Both the position numbers and the translations under genes were made by a program. This document shows positions 53,601 through 64,000 of a stretch of 64,000 nt of DNA, one piece after another. Location: assembly GCF_963678635.1 (NCBI RefSeq), contig NC_087070.1, forward strand, positions 7,474,539 through 7,538,538. Reading direction: 5' to 3'. The notes below the pieces were generated by a model that had not been told where the DNA came from, did no database searches, and worked only from the letters and a program-made list of their open reading frames with translations. This DNA is from Symsagittifera roscoffensis (taxonomy: Eukaryota > Xenacoelomorpha > Acoela > Convolutidae). Position 1 is the first letter of the stretch, and each line of letters opens with the position of its first letter.

Positions 53601-56600
53601 TCGAATATTCGGAGAAGGACATCTGAAGAAATGCCCGGCCATGGGTAAAACATGTAAGAATTGTTCTAAACCGAACCATTTCGCTAAAATGTGTAAATCA
53701 CAACAAGTGAATGAGATTGCAGAAAAATCATCAAGCTCAGATGAAGAGTGTAACCTGATTCAGTCATTCGAATCGTGTGAGGAATTCGAAATTATGTCGG
53801 TCGAATCAGAACTATCTTCGCTGGAAGAAATTGATGAATATATAAAAGGGCAATCGAATAAAAACAAAGAATCCGACAAGCACAGAAAGGATGTACAGAA
53901 GGTTGACATCAGAAGAAATACCCGATCGAAACAAATAAGGTCACTAAAGGCTCTGGTGAGAATCGATCATCAGATCATAAATATGACCATTGATACGGGT
54001 AGTCCAGTATCTTTCTTGAACTGGGCGACTGCAAAGATGATTCTAGAATCTTCGAAAAATACCAAGTTTATTCCACGGGAGAATCTCAATTTGACTACAA
54101 AATTTGTAGACTACAACAAGCAGCCGATTAACATACTGGGTGCAATCACCACGAACATCCGTTCGGCGGGGTGGGAAGTGGTGGGAGCATCGTTCTTAAT
54201 CACAGAAAGACGCACACGGTGTATTTTGGGGCTGGATTTACAGAGCAAAGTGGGAATACACACAACACAGAAGTTGGCACCAAAAGAAAAGACGAGGTTT
54301 GATGTCTTACTGTGCGAACAGTCAGAAGGTTGGAAAAACAAATTTTACAGTAAATTTAAGAATCTTTTCGATCGTCAAGGGTGCTCAAAAAATCATGTGG
54401 TTAGCACAAAGTTCAAGTACCCACTCTGCCCTTTACAAGAAAAGGGGAGACGCATTCCGATACACATACAAGAGAAAGTGTACGAGGAAATGGAAAAACT
54501 GTTAAAAGAAGGGCATATAGAACGATTAGATAAATGCACTAGTGATTGTTTTATAGCACCTATTGTAATAACAGTGAAAAAAGATGATTCCATAAAATTG
54601 GCGCTCGACGCCAAACCTATCAATAGACAATTGTTTAAAAACAAATATCAAATGCCAAATGTGGATGAATTGATAGACGGGGTTAGCCAAATTGTCACAG
54701 CGAACACAAACGGGAAACTGCATTTCTCAGTACTAGATTTGAAGTACGCGTACAGTCAATTAAAGTTGACTGCAGAGACAGCGAAACAATGCAATTTCAA
54801 CATCATAGGTGGGCAAGCCACTGGTACATACAGATTCTTAACAGGGTTTTATGGTTTGGCAGACATGCCAGCAGAGTTTCAAAAAGCTATGGACAGAACA
54901 TTAAATCATGCGGAAAACACGTTCTGTTTTCTTGATGATATACTGATTGTATCAAAAGGGAGTGAACAAGAACATGAAGAATTGATTATGAATGTCCTAA
55001 AAAAGCTAGATAAAGAGAATTTGGCATTAAAACTGTCGAAATGTGAATTTTTTCAACAGGAAGTGAATTGGTTGGGGCATAAGTTATCGTCGGACGGAAT
55101 CTCTCCTAAAATCACAAAAACAGAAGCGATCCTAAAACTTAGCCCGCCAACATCACTGAAACAACTTAGATCATTTCTAGGCAGTATAAATCATCTGGCC
55201 AAGTTTATCCCAAATGCGGCTACGCTAACAGAAAAATTGAGACCACTATTACGCGAAGAAAATGAGAAAAAGAAACTCAAAAGTGTAAAAATTCAAGTAA
55301 AAAAATTCGAATGGAAAGAAGAACATTCGGGAATATTCGAGTCAATAAAAACAGCGGTTGCGAATATAACAAAAATTCATTATTATGACCCCAGTTTAGA
55401 CACTAGGGTGAAATGTGATGCCAGTCACAGTGGGCTGGGCGCATCGCTAGAACAACAAAACGCTGAGGGGGAGTGGATACCAATCGCATTCGCTTCCAGG
55501 TACCTAAATACACAAGAAAAAAAATATTCCACAAATGAGCTTGAACTGCTTGCAGTTGTATGGTCGGTTGATCGATTTAAACACTATTTATTAGGCAAGG
55601 AATTCGTAATCGCTACAGATCACAAAGCGCTAGTCTCTGCTTTGGATGAAAATAAATCAAATAAAACGTACCAATCTAGATTAACTAGATGGGTAGACAG
55701 ACTATTACCTTACCAATTTAAGGTTGTTCATTTACCAGGAAAAGATATGGGTATAGTAGATTATCTTTCTCGAAATCCAAAGGGGGAACCCTGGCCGGAG
55801 TCAGTATTGGATGAAAAATTCGTAGTTACATCAATCGAAAGTTTCCATAAAGCTCTCGACTGTTTAAACAGTCGGATAAATGATCAGTATAGGCTCGACC
55901 GGAACGAAAACGTTCTAGAATATTCTAGAATTGATCAAAATATGTCGATTAAGAACACGTCATCTACCCGTTGCTATAGCAACCAAAACGGTCCAAAATG
56001 GACAAAGCACGACCGGAACGAAAGAAATGAAGATTCGCGTTCGTTTCAACGAGAAAAGCGCGAAAATCCAAAAATCAGTATATCTCAAAATCGTCAGCGG
56101 ATACAGTTGGTTCAGTCATTAGAAAAAACCAGCAAATTCTTAAATCAGAAATCGAGAAAAATGCAATCAGACGAATTAAAAAATAGCGGAAAAGAGAAAA
56201 AGAATGTCAGGATCCAGGAGAGAAATAACAACAATACCTTGAGAGAAGAAGTGACAACAACGTTTCACAGGACTAGGATGATACGACCACACATATCAGA
56301 ATCAGAGGATTCGGACTTGGAACAAACAACACAGGCGAGGTGGTATTTGCCAAACACCCAAAGTGGACAATCAACGTCAACTGCTCAAGCAGTCAGCCCA
56401 GGAAAAAGAGGACCATCGACCTCAACTGTTTCAACAGCTCAATCAAAAATAGTCTCATTCTGGGAACTGGTGGGCTCAGGAAGGAGTACAGAACCCCCAT
56501 TTGTAGCGATGGAGTTAGAGGCTACCTCGGGGATACAAAACCCGAAATCACCAGGTCTGTCCACTTCCGGAGACGAAGCAGAAGTGGGACAAATCGTCGA

Positions 56601-59600
56601 AGTTGATTTAACTCTGGATAGTGACGACCGGGATTACAGTTCAGGAACGGAGACTTGTGTAATCACACCAGAAAAAACAAGACACAATTCACGAAAATCT
56701 GAGTACAAACGGGGGGAACAGTTAATGGAGTCAGATAACCCACTTTCACTCGTCAAATTATTTGACAAAAGTCTTCTTGCAGAACTAGTGTCGGAAGATA
56801 CCTGGATGGATCGGCTAAGAAGAGTAGTCGAACGAAATGACAGACATGGTTTCGAGCTCATGGGACCCTACACAAATCCTCTGTGGCACCAGATGTCGGT
56901 GGTAGACGATTGCCTTCTAGTAGACAATCGTTTGGCCGTGCCCGAAAAGTTGAAACAAGCAGTGCTCCGACGACTTCATCAAGGTCATCCTGGACAGGAA
57001 GCAATGTTGGAGGTCTCAAACTACCTGTGGTGGCCGCATATGCATAAAGACATAGTCAATATGGCCGAAGAGTGTAGAAGCTGTACTCGTTATGGTAAGA
57101 ACGCTAAATACTTAATTCCCAAAAATTCGACTAAACCACTCCCACTGTTGTCACAGCCAGGTCAAGAACTACAATTAGATTATGCGGGCCCACTTGAAGA
57201 TCATAAGGGGAAGAAGATATACTTATTAGTCGCTATTGATAGATACTCAAAATTTCCATCAGTCAAAGTAACGAAATCTACAGGGGGAAAATCAACAATA
57301 AAATTTCTCCGTACTTACATAGACACTCATGGAATACCGGAATCAATTAAAACGGACCAATTTTCGGGGTTCAAAGGGAAAGCTATGAAAAAATTTTGCA
57401 CCGAAAATAACATCGAACAAAAATTCTGTCCAGTCGGGGATCACCGAGGATGCGGCTTGGTCGAACGAACAATACAAACCATTAAAAGAAGATTGGGGGT
57501 AATGCTTCTCGACGAGAAAGTACAATCGATTAAATTATGTTTGAGTACAATAATTAGGGACCTAAGATGGAATAAACAGAAATCAATAAAAGTGTCCCCG
57601 TTCGAAGAACACTTTGGCCGATTACCGAAAACGGAATTTAAGATTGTAAGGGATAAATTTTTGATGGATTCTGATCGTTTAGATAAAGAACACTTGGAGA
57701 GATCGGCACTAACAGCATCACAGCTGAAAAGGCGAATAGATCAGTCGAGGGAGAATGTTAAAATCATTCGCAAAGGACGAAATAGCAGGGATACAAGCCC
57801 TTTGTTTCGACACGACACGGCGATAGCAAAAGAGAGGGCCAGAGCTAAAGAACTCAAACAACTTCTAGAGGCAAACGCTAAGTGGAATGCCACCAGACGG
57901 GACCTCTCAGACAGCGAATTACGCCGGGTCGTAGATGAAACCAGTACGATAAATCCCGAACTGAGGAAAGAACTTCTATACTCATGGGAACGTGGATTCA
58001 TCGAAGACAAACAAACCAAATCAAAGGAGGATTTGTCTGGAAGTTTCCTTCGGAAACACGAACAAAGGAAAAGCGGGAAGGCCCTGACAATACCCTTAAA
58101 ATCCAAGATAGTATCAGCGACACCATCGACCATCAAAACGGCTGCGGGTGCAGTATATAGAAAAAGCGACATTGCGCGATCTAAACTGTCCACACAGCCC
58201 AAAGCCTATAGTGCAGAGAAGAAAAGGAGCCCAACCGGAGAGGAACCGAGAAGTAAACAACAAAAAACAGGAACACTCCCAGTACAGAAAGACAGCGATT
58301 CTGCCGAAGAACATGACGCGAAAGACCGGGGGCTGCAAGACGAAAATCTAGAAGATAGTCAGCTAAAAGAAAAGTTCCAAAACTCACCGAGCGTAGTCAC
58401 ATCAAGAGACACAAGAACCGGTGGAGGCCTTAACTTAGGAGGTAAACGGGAAAAACCGAACAGAGCAGGACCGATAGTCCAGAACAAAAAACCGACAAGG
58501 GGCAAAACACAAGAATCAGGAACGACGAAAGCTGGCAAAACAGTTACTAAACAACGTGATACGAGTAACGAGGCAGTATACATACCGTCGTCGACACCAA
58601 AGGAAGCTCCTACTACCAAGAAGATCACAAAACAGACAAGTGAAAAAGAAATTCTGGACACATTTCAAAACAATAACATGACATCTCAAGAATGGGAAGA
58701 TGTAACAAATCAAGTGTTGACTCGCGGAGTCCAAAAAGAAGCCGAGAAACTAATGTCACGACAAATGGACCCAGTAGATTATTCCACACCAGGATTTGCG
58801 GACGAATCCGATAAGGAGGAAGACACCACGACAGTCAGACGGAGTAATAGACAAACTAAAAACCAGGGACCGAAGAGGTATGGCAGTCCCGTATCACACT
58901 CGATAAAACTGATTGGTTGTGAGGACGATGTCACCGAGTTGAACCTGGCAGCACTTGAGGCCTACAGATTGCGACTAGCGAAGTTGAACATAAACACCAA
59001 GGAAGCGTCGGAAACTAACACGTTTGACAGGCTAGAGAGACACCTTTTCAAGAGAAAGTTTGGTGCTACGTCACTGGACGAGGCGGGATCATGGAACGTC
59101 GCAAGAAACAAAGAAGAAGTTTTAAAGAAAATAACAAAAGACTAAGGAAAAGGAGAACAATTTTCTGTAAACTTTGAACAACTCGTATTATTTATAAAAT
59201 TTCATAAAGTATTATATAAAATTTTGTTGTTGTCAGGGGAATGTGGTACCGTGTAGTACTGCTGCCACAGTAACCTCTGAGAATAGTGCTATTAATTATT
59301 CTGTTATGTATTGTTATTACTATTCAAGGCCGTTCATGCAGGCCAAGCGCAATAGTCATTTAGGACATTGCTGTTGAGATAGAGACATGAAAAGAAAAGC
59401 ATGATCTCAGATCTAAATTAAGACAAAGTTAGCAGTCTAAATTAAAACGTTTTACTTATTCTGTTTTACAATTACTTGAGTAAATCCAACAGTTATCACA
59501 TCCTTGAAGATTTTTTCAAAGATTTGATCCACAAAAATTGAACCTGATGAAACAAATCTGAAGATTCTGACTCTAGATTCTGACTCTAGTATATTTGCAC

Positions 59601-61386
59601 GTGAAAATTCCACTAAGAAATCAAAAATCAGGTTCTTTTTTTTCCAAATACTGTAAAGTTTAAGAGTAATTTACTTAAATTTTGGCAAAAATTACAGTTT
59701 AAGTGCTAAATTTTGCATCTTATCTGACTTTTGGAACCTTTGAAGAGCCTTAATTTATCTCGATTTGAGTCTAATCTCGTCAAAATTTTAGTCTTAGAGA
59801 TAATGATCAAAATTTTTTTTCAGGTTATTTTCTTATTTAAAAATTTTTTTTCAGGAAGTAGTCTTAAAATTAGTTCACGCTCAATTTTCATTTTTTTGCG
59901 GTTCGTTTTTTTTATTTCCTTTTAATTTCACTTCATTTCCTTTGTTAAAATGAAGAGAAATTCCACTGTCAACCAGCAAACGTGTATCAATCACGAAAAA
60001 TGGGATGGACTTCTCAAGTTGAAAAAGAAATCGGCTCTTTTCCAGTTCCCCCCTTCAAATTCAAATTTGAAAAGTCTATTTAACGTTGTCATAATGCAAT
60101 GAAATTTGGCGTGGTGAACAAATCGACAATGCTGAACAGATTTGTTCTTCATACTTTATAGCGTAACATCACGCATTTAGCCGTAAAAACACGTAAAACA
60201 AATATAAAACTCGGTATTTTGAAAGGGGGGACTGGAAAAGAGCCAAGAAATCAAATAGTCAAACTTCCCAGCAAAAAAAAAAAACAAATTATCCTATTGT
60301 TCTAGTTTTCAAAATATGGGTAAAACTTATCAAAAATGCAATTGGCATAAATTGTTCGTGAAGCTCGAAAAGCTTTATTGGCATGTAATTTTTTCTCAAA
60401 CTTCGATAATTCAAGTTTTTTTCGAAAAACAAGCGAGTTTTTTAAGTTTTCCTGCATTCATTGACTCTTTTCCCTCTGTGTTCTATTTTACAGTGTTCTA
60501 GAGTTAGAAATATTGGCTAAAAAAATGAGTTTCTTGACTTTGGTGATTTTTAAGATAACAGTTTTGGAATTTTACTCTTTTCCAACTGTCAGTTGACTAT
60601 GTTCTTAATACATAGCTCGGCTGACCCAAAATCTATAGCTTACTTTTATACATGGGGGTCAAGCATGCTCTCTTTTTTCTCTCCTCTAACTTCTGCTTCT
60701 CAGAGTTCCAAAATAAAAGCTAGAACACGACAATGTGCCCATTTGTCAAAACTCTGCCTACAACGCTGAGTTTTTCTGGGCAAAACATTGTTTTTTTTTG
60801 GTGCACTTAGAAAACGGAGATAATAGTAAATATTAACCACAGGAACTTGTTTAAAACGTACCAAAGATGAACTTGGGACTCACATAGGTTTTATTCACGC
60901 AATTTATAGTGAAAACTACTACATTTTTATATACACTACAGTCAAGTTGTCGTTTTAAAGAACTTTTTGCTGACATAAATTTGCGGTAATTTTCTATAAG
61001 TCACAATGCAACTGAAACTGTTTATTTTTAAACCTGTTTGTTCCAGGTCGCTTAGGGGTATTGCTAGCGAGGGAACAAAAAGACGAGAGAAACAGCGAGA
61101 GTTTGATTGCTCAGAGACAGAAAGAAATCGAAAAGTAAGAAGAATTCTATTAAAATCAGAGAAGTTGAAGTTTTTTGATTTCAGTCTTTTTTTAAGTATT
61201 TCCCCTTTTGCAAAAGGAGAGGAAGAGATTCGTTACAAAAATTACATGTGCCCAACCATCGAGTACCCTAGGGGGGAAATAATTAAAGAGATCCCAATCT
61301 TTTTATTCGCGTTAGATGATTTCAAAAGTTTCATCGCCGCAGTACAATACCGATGCCAAATTCCAAACAAAATACCAGAAAAATAA
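50649..61386 (+). CDS. Predicted four-exon host gene (unknown function) hosting a retrotransposon in an intron
   Basis: Exons inferred: 50649-50763 (after TTGTTAG, before G|GTGAGA; ATG at 50653), 51837-51990 (TTTTAG| to |GTGAAA), 61047-61134 (TTCCAG| to |GTAAGA), 61185-61386 (TTTCAG| to TAA). Phases 0, 1 and 2 at the three junctions all agree, giving ~184 residues. Sequence is protein-like: DYHLSDFDFLNEGWKYEYLQ in exon 1, FCFYYAMRSGIPLENVQTHW in exon 2, a coiled-coil-like charged stretch (LLAREQKDERN...AQRQKEIE) in exon 3, and MCPTIEYPRGEIIKEIP in exon 4. The third exon lies beyond a 9.1-kb intron holding the Ty3/gypsy element at 52381-59500 and MITEs. No family recognised; more 5' exons are possible. 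Confidence 0.55.
52068..52250. mobile_element. Truncated MITE family B copy
   Basis: Left terminus GGCTCTTTTTCCTTTCCCCT and interior GGTTTTACAAGGTTAAGAAC are recognisable; the right terminus is absent. Confidence 0.6.
52381..52639 (+). repeat. 5' LTR of the 7.12-kb element
   Basis: 259 bp, TG...CA ends. The final A at 52639 is the first base of the gag-pol ATG. Confidence 0.95.
52639..59145 (+). CDS. Gag-Pol polyprotein of the intact Ty3/gypsy element
   Basis: 2168 codons in one frame. I start at ATG 52639 because upstream sequence is LTR. Gag capsid region ~1-260; IKQEP motif ~275; two zinc knuckles (CTRCGRIFGEGHLKKC from ~317, then CKNCSKPNHFAKMC). Protease DTGSP ~452. RT with YGLADMPAEFQ and FLDD (~763-766). 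RNase H with CDASHSGLG (Asp927) and TDHKAL (Asp994). A ~390-residue low-complexity linker. Integrase HHCC (HQGHPGQEAM ~1447, CRSC ~1478) and the DD35E core Asp1514, Asp1573, Glu1609. A ~500-residue basic tail with Arg/Ser-rich segments ends near AGSWNVARNKEE. Gag and Pol fused without frameshift implies processing by the protease. Confidence 0.95.
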   Translation: MAQSAGFLSQDNRTDMGIPVFWTTANSDPPWNFRIWLDQFFLAVTVKESVDPELLLQEPKEVLLEQLPRPETPRENENAQAIADREARDQLARDKINPENEERRARGPKVGHNVYYNEVQKRVASRLFLALGTEGKKKFVQKNPHVEVSKLEFREMVALAKVSFDKSQSVTYERYKLFNRSQETGETLEAFHAALTAQAAKAELGTLEDQLVRDLFISKMKNVVLQDTLTFETFSPEEVLKRALKFEQSKQTTQAFQKTNATTASTVQINGAAKIKQEPIMSIGNKNASGRRQANSGYRKKFADRKEGRSFADSKTCTRCGRIFGEGHLKKCPAMGKTCKNCSKPNHFAKMCKSQQVNEIAEKSSSSDEECNLIQSFESCEEFEIMSVESELSSLEEIDEYIKGQSNKNKESDKHRKDVQKVDIRRNTRSKQIRSLKALVRIDHQIINMTIDTGSPVSFLNWATAKMILESSKNTKFIPRENLNLTTKFVDYNKQPINILGAITTNIRSAGWEVVGASFLITERRTRCILGLDLQSKVGIHTTQKLAPKEKTRFDVLLCEQSEGWKNKFYSKFKNLFDRQGCSKNHVVSTKFKYPLCPLQEKGRRIPIHIQEKVYEEMEKLLKEGHIERLDKCTSDCFIAPIVITVKKDDSIKLALDAKPINRQLFKNKYQMPNVDELIDGVSQIVTANTNGKLHFSVLDLKYAYSQLKLTAETAKQCNFNIIGGQATGTYRFLTGFYGLADMPAEFQKAMDRTLNHAENTFCFLDDILIVSKGSEQEHEELIMNVLKKLDKENLALKLSKCEFFQQEVNWLGHKLSSDGISPKITKTEAILKLSPPTSLKQLRSFLGSINHLAKFIPNAATLTEKLRPLLREENEKKKLKSVKIQVKKFEWKEEHSGIFESIKTAVANITKIHYYDPSLDTRVKCDASHSGLGASLEQQNAEGEWIPIAFASRYLNTQEKKYSTNELELLAVVWSVDRFKHYLLGKEFVIATDHKALVSALDENKSNKTYQSRLTRWVDRLLPYQFKVVHLPGKDMGIVDYLSRNPKGEPWPESVLDEKFVVTSIESFHKALDCLNSRINDQYRLDRNENVLEYSRIDQNMSIKNTSSTRCYSNQNGPKWTKHDRNERNEDSRSFQREKRENPKISISQNRQRIQLVQSLEKTSKFLNQKSRKMQSDELKNSGKEKKNVRIQERNNNNTLREEVTTTFHRTRMIRPHISESEDSDLEQTTQARWYLPNTQSGQSTSTAQAVSPGKRGPSTSTVSTAQSKIVSFWELVGSGRSTEPPFVAMELEATSGIQNPKSPGLSTSGDEAEVGQIVEVDLTLDSDDRDYSSGTETCVITPEKTRHNSRKSEYKRGEQLMESDNPLSLVKLFDKSLLAELVSEDTWMDRLRRVVERNDRHGFELMGPYTNPLWHQMSVVDDCLLVDNRLAVPEKLKQAVLRRLHQGHPGQEAMLEVSNYLWWPHMHKDIVNMAEECRSCTRYGKNAKYLIPKNSTKPLPLLSQPGQELQLDYAGPLEDHKGKKIYLLVAIDRYSKFPSVKVTKSTGGKSTIKFLRTYIDTHGIPESIKTDQFSGFKGKAMKKFCTENNIEQKFCPVGDHRGCGLVERTIQTIKRRLGVMLLDEKVQSIKLCLSTIIRDLRWNKQKSIKVSPFEEHFGRLPKTEFKIVRDKFLMDSDRLDKEHLERSALTASQLKRRIDQSRENVKIIRKGRNSRDTSPLFRHDTAIAKERARAKELKQLLEANAKWNATRRDLSDSELRRVVDETSTINPELRKELLYSWERGFIEDKQTKSKEDLSGSFLRKHEQRKSGKALTIPLKSKIVSATPSTIKTAAGAVYRKSDIARSKLSTQPKAYSAEKKRSPTGEEPRSKQQKTGTLPVQKDSDSAEEHDAKDRGLQDENLEDSQLKEKFQNSPSVVTSRDTRTGGGLNLGGKREKPNRAGPIVQNKKPTRGKTQESGTTKAGKTVTKQRDTSNEAVYIPSSTPKEAPTTKKITKQTSEKEILDTFQNNNMTSQEWEDVTNQVLTRGVQKEAEKLMSRQMDPVDYSTPGFADESDKEEDTTTVRRSNRQTKNQGPKRYGSPVSHSIKLIGCEDDVTELNLAALEAYRLRLAKLNINTKEASETNTFDRLERHLFKRKFGATSLDEAGSWNVARNKEEVLKKITKD
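52640..52653 (+). promoter_or_regulatory. Primer-binding site overlapping the gag start codon
   Basis: TGGCGCAGTCAGCA follows the LTR without spacer, one base different from the 6.07-kb element. The start codon and first codons (Met-Ala-Gln) lie inside it. Confidence 0.7.
59242..59500 (+). repeat. 3' LTR of the 7.12-kb element
   Basis: Same 259 bp as 52381-52639, followed by TCCTT. Confidence 0.95.
60033..60244. mobile_element. MITE family A, copy 4
   Basis: 212 bp, GGCTCTTTTCCAGTTCCCCC to GGGGGGACTGGAAAAGAGCC, flanked by perfect AAGAAATC at 60025-60032 and 60245-60252. Confidence 0.92.
60253..61046. other. Intronic AT-rich sequence
   Basis: Part of the third intron of the predicted host gene. 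Nothing recognisable. Confidence 0.4.
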
Positions 61387-61807
61387 GTCACAGAATTTGA
61401 CATTTCACCGAATTTAAAAACTCACCTGATCGCTTTTTGCTAAATTTTGCTGAAACATTCCGCTTATTTAGCTCGAGAGACAGTACGTGTAAAACAAAGC
61501 TTAACTCGAAGCCAGGCAATTTTAATGAAAATTCAAAACGACTTAGGTTGTGTTTAATATTAGCGTTTGTTAAATCTTATTTCGGTGTTACTTCACATAT
61601 TTATGTCAATCTTTTTGGAGCAGGCAGTTTTCTGATTTTTGATGAGTTTTTTTTCATCACGCTGGCTTTTTTAATAGCAAAAAATCAATGTACAATTAAT
61701 CCAATATTCATTTTGTTAACTTTAATTAACCGAAGAAATTGAATTAATTGACGAAACAAACAAAATTGAAACTTTTAGACACGTTTTTTCATGTAAGGCA
61801 GTTACTA

Positions 61808-62536
61808 CAGTGCTGATTTAAATTAACCGGACAAAACGATTCAATTTTGAAATTTCAAACGCGTTTTTCTCAAATCGGGTTGAAATGAAACAAAAAACGA
61901 TGACAATAAAAATTGCTTAGATTTCGCCAGCTTTTTTCTAGCGCAATGTTTTCTCCGAAACCTTCTTTCAAAACTTTACCCCAAAAATGGGTCAGTTTGG
62001 CTTTTTTTAATTAATCAAGAACAAGAATTACGCTGAAACTACTTTTTTAATAGATAGAAAAATTATATAACAAGAAGCTTTTTACACAGCCCAACAAAAT
62101 TTTTGAAGTTTTAAATCTCCAAAACCCTGTATAAACAAATTATTTTGCTTGATAGTCAAGAAATTTGGTTTTTACTATAAAAAACCCAAAATCTTTATTT
62201 AAAAACAAATTCTGAACAATTTGCGCCATTTTTGGAGATTTAACCCTTCTAAAACTTTGTTCGGCTGTGTAAGAGGCTTCTTGTAAAATAATTTTCTCAT
62301 CTATTAAAAAAGTAGTTTCAGCGTAATTTTTGATTAACTAAAAAAAGCCAAATTGACCCATTTTTGGGGTAAAATTTTGGCTGAAAATTTCGGGGAAAAT
62401 TGCACCACAATAATTCTGGTGAACTTCTAATCATTTTTTGCTCTCTTGACTTTTTTATAATCTGAACCCAGTTTGAAAAAAAAAGCGTTTGAAATTTCAA
62501 AATTTGTTTTTTTTTGGTTAAATTAAATCAGCACTG
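61808..62536. mobile_element. Foldback Tc1/mariner-type MITE
   Basis: 729 bp. The left arm from CAGTGCTGATTTAAATTAACC pairs with the right arm ending GGTTAAATTAAATCAGCACTG. The arms extend ~300 bp each (for example AAAAATGGGTCAGTTTGGCT against AGCCAAATTGACCCATTTTT). TA dinucleotides flank both ends. The first eight bases equal the start of the Tc1 terminal repeat. No transposase frame remains. Confidence 0.85.
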
Positions 62537-62538
62537 TA

Positions 62539-64000
62539 TATTTTTGTTTGTAGCCAGGTTTTTAATTCCAACCTGAACAAAAACCCTGACAAGCCAAGTT
62601 TTGGAATCAATTTTTATCAAAGGATATTTTGCTTAGTTTTGAAACAATGTTTACGCTTATTCGGTCAAAAAATAGTCACATGCCTGGTTGACCAAAAATG
62701 CTTGAAAAGTTTTGCAAAATTCCATAACCAGAGAAAAATGTACAAAAAACTTACATGAAATTTTTTCTCAAAGATGGAAAGTGTATGATAATCAATTTTC
62801 TATATTTTCTAAACATTATTTTTCCAGGTAAAAAATTGAGTTAAAAGGCTTGAATTGCTCAGGTGAACTGCATTCAAATAGTTGCCAAAAGATTTGATGT
62901 TTTAAATTTCACTGAGAATTGATACTATGAACCGTAACTTTATGCCTGGAAAAAGTTATTGCAAAAAAACACCTAGTGGTTAAAAATTATCGCCTATCTT
63001 AAAAAAATGAAAATAATAAAATTCGATCGTCATAGTCAAAGTTACTTTCGATTCATTTGTATAAAAGATTCATTTTGGACTTTGTTTTAGACAAAACTTT
63101 ACAAATTTTTGATTACAAAGTTGATTTTCGGTAAATTTTTTGTTTGCGTGTAGAATTGATTTTGCAGCTAAAAAGTGTCCCAAAAGTTTGGAATTTTAAG
63201 GCAATTTTTATCCATATAATCATCTGCCTATCATGCAGTTATTATATATGAACTTTAATGATGATTATGTTTCAGCACAAAATTTTTTACGGCAAATAAT
63301 GAATTTTTTGTGAGACTGATCGTTTTATAATCACACTTTTTTGAGAATATACACAAAAATGTGAGCTCTGTCCCTAATAATTTTCTATAAGATCTATTGA
63401 GACTTAAGAAACATAAGCGAGTTTAAAATCAACATTGATCCGACTTTCGAAGAAAACGGAAATTTCATGCTTGGTGTGCTGTTTTTTGTGTTCAGTCAAT
63501 TTTGCGCTATCGAAATAAAAAATTTTAACAAAACAATTTAAACCCGATTGAACATATCGACTCCCCAAAGTCAAACTTAAAAATATATTTTACCATTGAT
63601 TATTTTTTGCAGAGTGAAAAGTTTTCGGAGAGTGAAAATTGCCGATTTTGCCATGCTCTGGACTAATATATGCGTGCTTCCAAAATTTATTCATAATGCT
63701 GAAAACGTAACGCTAAATATTTATGCGTGGCAATTATCCCATACAACAAAATCGTTCCAACCTGAATTGAATTGAGGCTAGCTAGTCGGTCGTATTATTT
63801 AGTACGACTCACAAATTTTCACATTTTATCCTTGATATTGTTGAAAATTTCTAGTTTTTCAATGCTCTTTTCCCAAAAATCTATTCGATAGGGGTTAAGG
63901 GGCAGTCGGAACATTCAGGGCTTTGCTCTGATATACGAGCAGTCTTGTTGGATTAAAAAATTGAACAAACTTGTGCGCAAAACAGACGGCTTACACTATC
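62539..64000. other. AT-rich noncoding stretch to the window end
   Basis: No gene, repeat boundary or RNA gene recognised. Confidence 0.4.

Larger units (their letters stand above)
52381..59500 (+). mobile_element. Intact Ty3/gypsy LTR retrotransposon (7.12 kb)
   Basis: Two 259-bp LTRs (TGTGGTACCG...GTTATCACA), no difference seen by eye, flanked by the 5-bp duplication TCCTT (52376-52380, 59501-59505). One uninterrupted gag-pol frame fills the interior. A polypurine-like CAGGGGAA precedes the 3' LTR (59234-59241). Identical LTRs plus an open frame indicate a very recent, possibly active copy. It is inserted in the same orientation as the predicted host gene. Confidence 0.96.

Overview
The window reads as invertebrate metazoan genomic DNA. 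It is AT-rich, introns follow the GT-AG rule, a tRNA-derived SINE recurs, MITEs and minisatellites are dense, and most coding capacity belongs to LTR retrotransposons. One 200-base run of N (2857-3056) shows it comes from an assembly. I cannot name the species.

Layout. 1-1743: 3' end of a Ty3/gypsy element. 1744-3673: noncoding with degenerate 'TTCGAC' minisatellites around the gap. 3674-9745: complete Ty3/gypsy element (209-bp LTRs, TSD AAAC) whose gag-pol is split by three frame breaks. 9927-13458 (minus): a broken cellular-type gene with a NERD nuclease-like domain and an SF1 helicase-like NTPase. 15107-15345: SINE. 15461-29136 (minus): a 13.7-kb retrovirus-like element. 30.8-36.8 kb: a tandem duplication, a decayed reverse transcriptase element with a restriction-like endonuclease region, and simple repeats. 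40.0-46.4 kb: nested MITEs with 8-bp TSDs. 48.2-49.1 kb: a minisatellite that changes orientation. 50.6-61.4 kb: a predicted four-exon host gene on the plus strand, with an intact Ty3/gypsy element (52381-59500, 259-bp LTRs with no difference seen by eye, one 2168-codon gag-pol) in its third intron position. 61808-62536: a foldback Tc1-like MITE.

The main discovery candidate is the 13.7-kb element. Reading on the minus strand it has LTR, PBS, gag, protease, pol, env-like frames, 3' accessory frames and LTR. Gag runs into protease through a canonical T_TTA_AAC slippery heptamer. Between protease and reverse transcriptase, pol carries a TARG1/OARD1-type macrodomain (ADP-ribosyl hydrolase fold) with both expected catalytic residues in place. 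A consensus splice donor 28 codons into env joins in frame to an acceptor before a proline-rich 3' ORF with an acidic N-terminus, as HTLV-type viruses make a regulator that shares the env start codon. A two-exon gene lies on the opposite strand between pol and env, as HBZ is antisense in HTLV-1. The env frames are interrupted and the antisense gene looks damaged, so this copy is probably not competent. The roughly 99% identical LTRs indicate recent insertion.

All functional statements come from reading motifs and splice signals by eye. No alignment, expression or database evidence was available.
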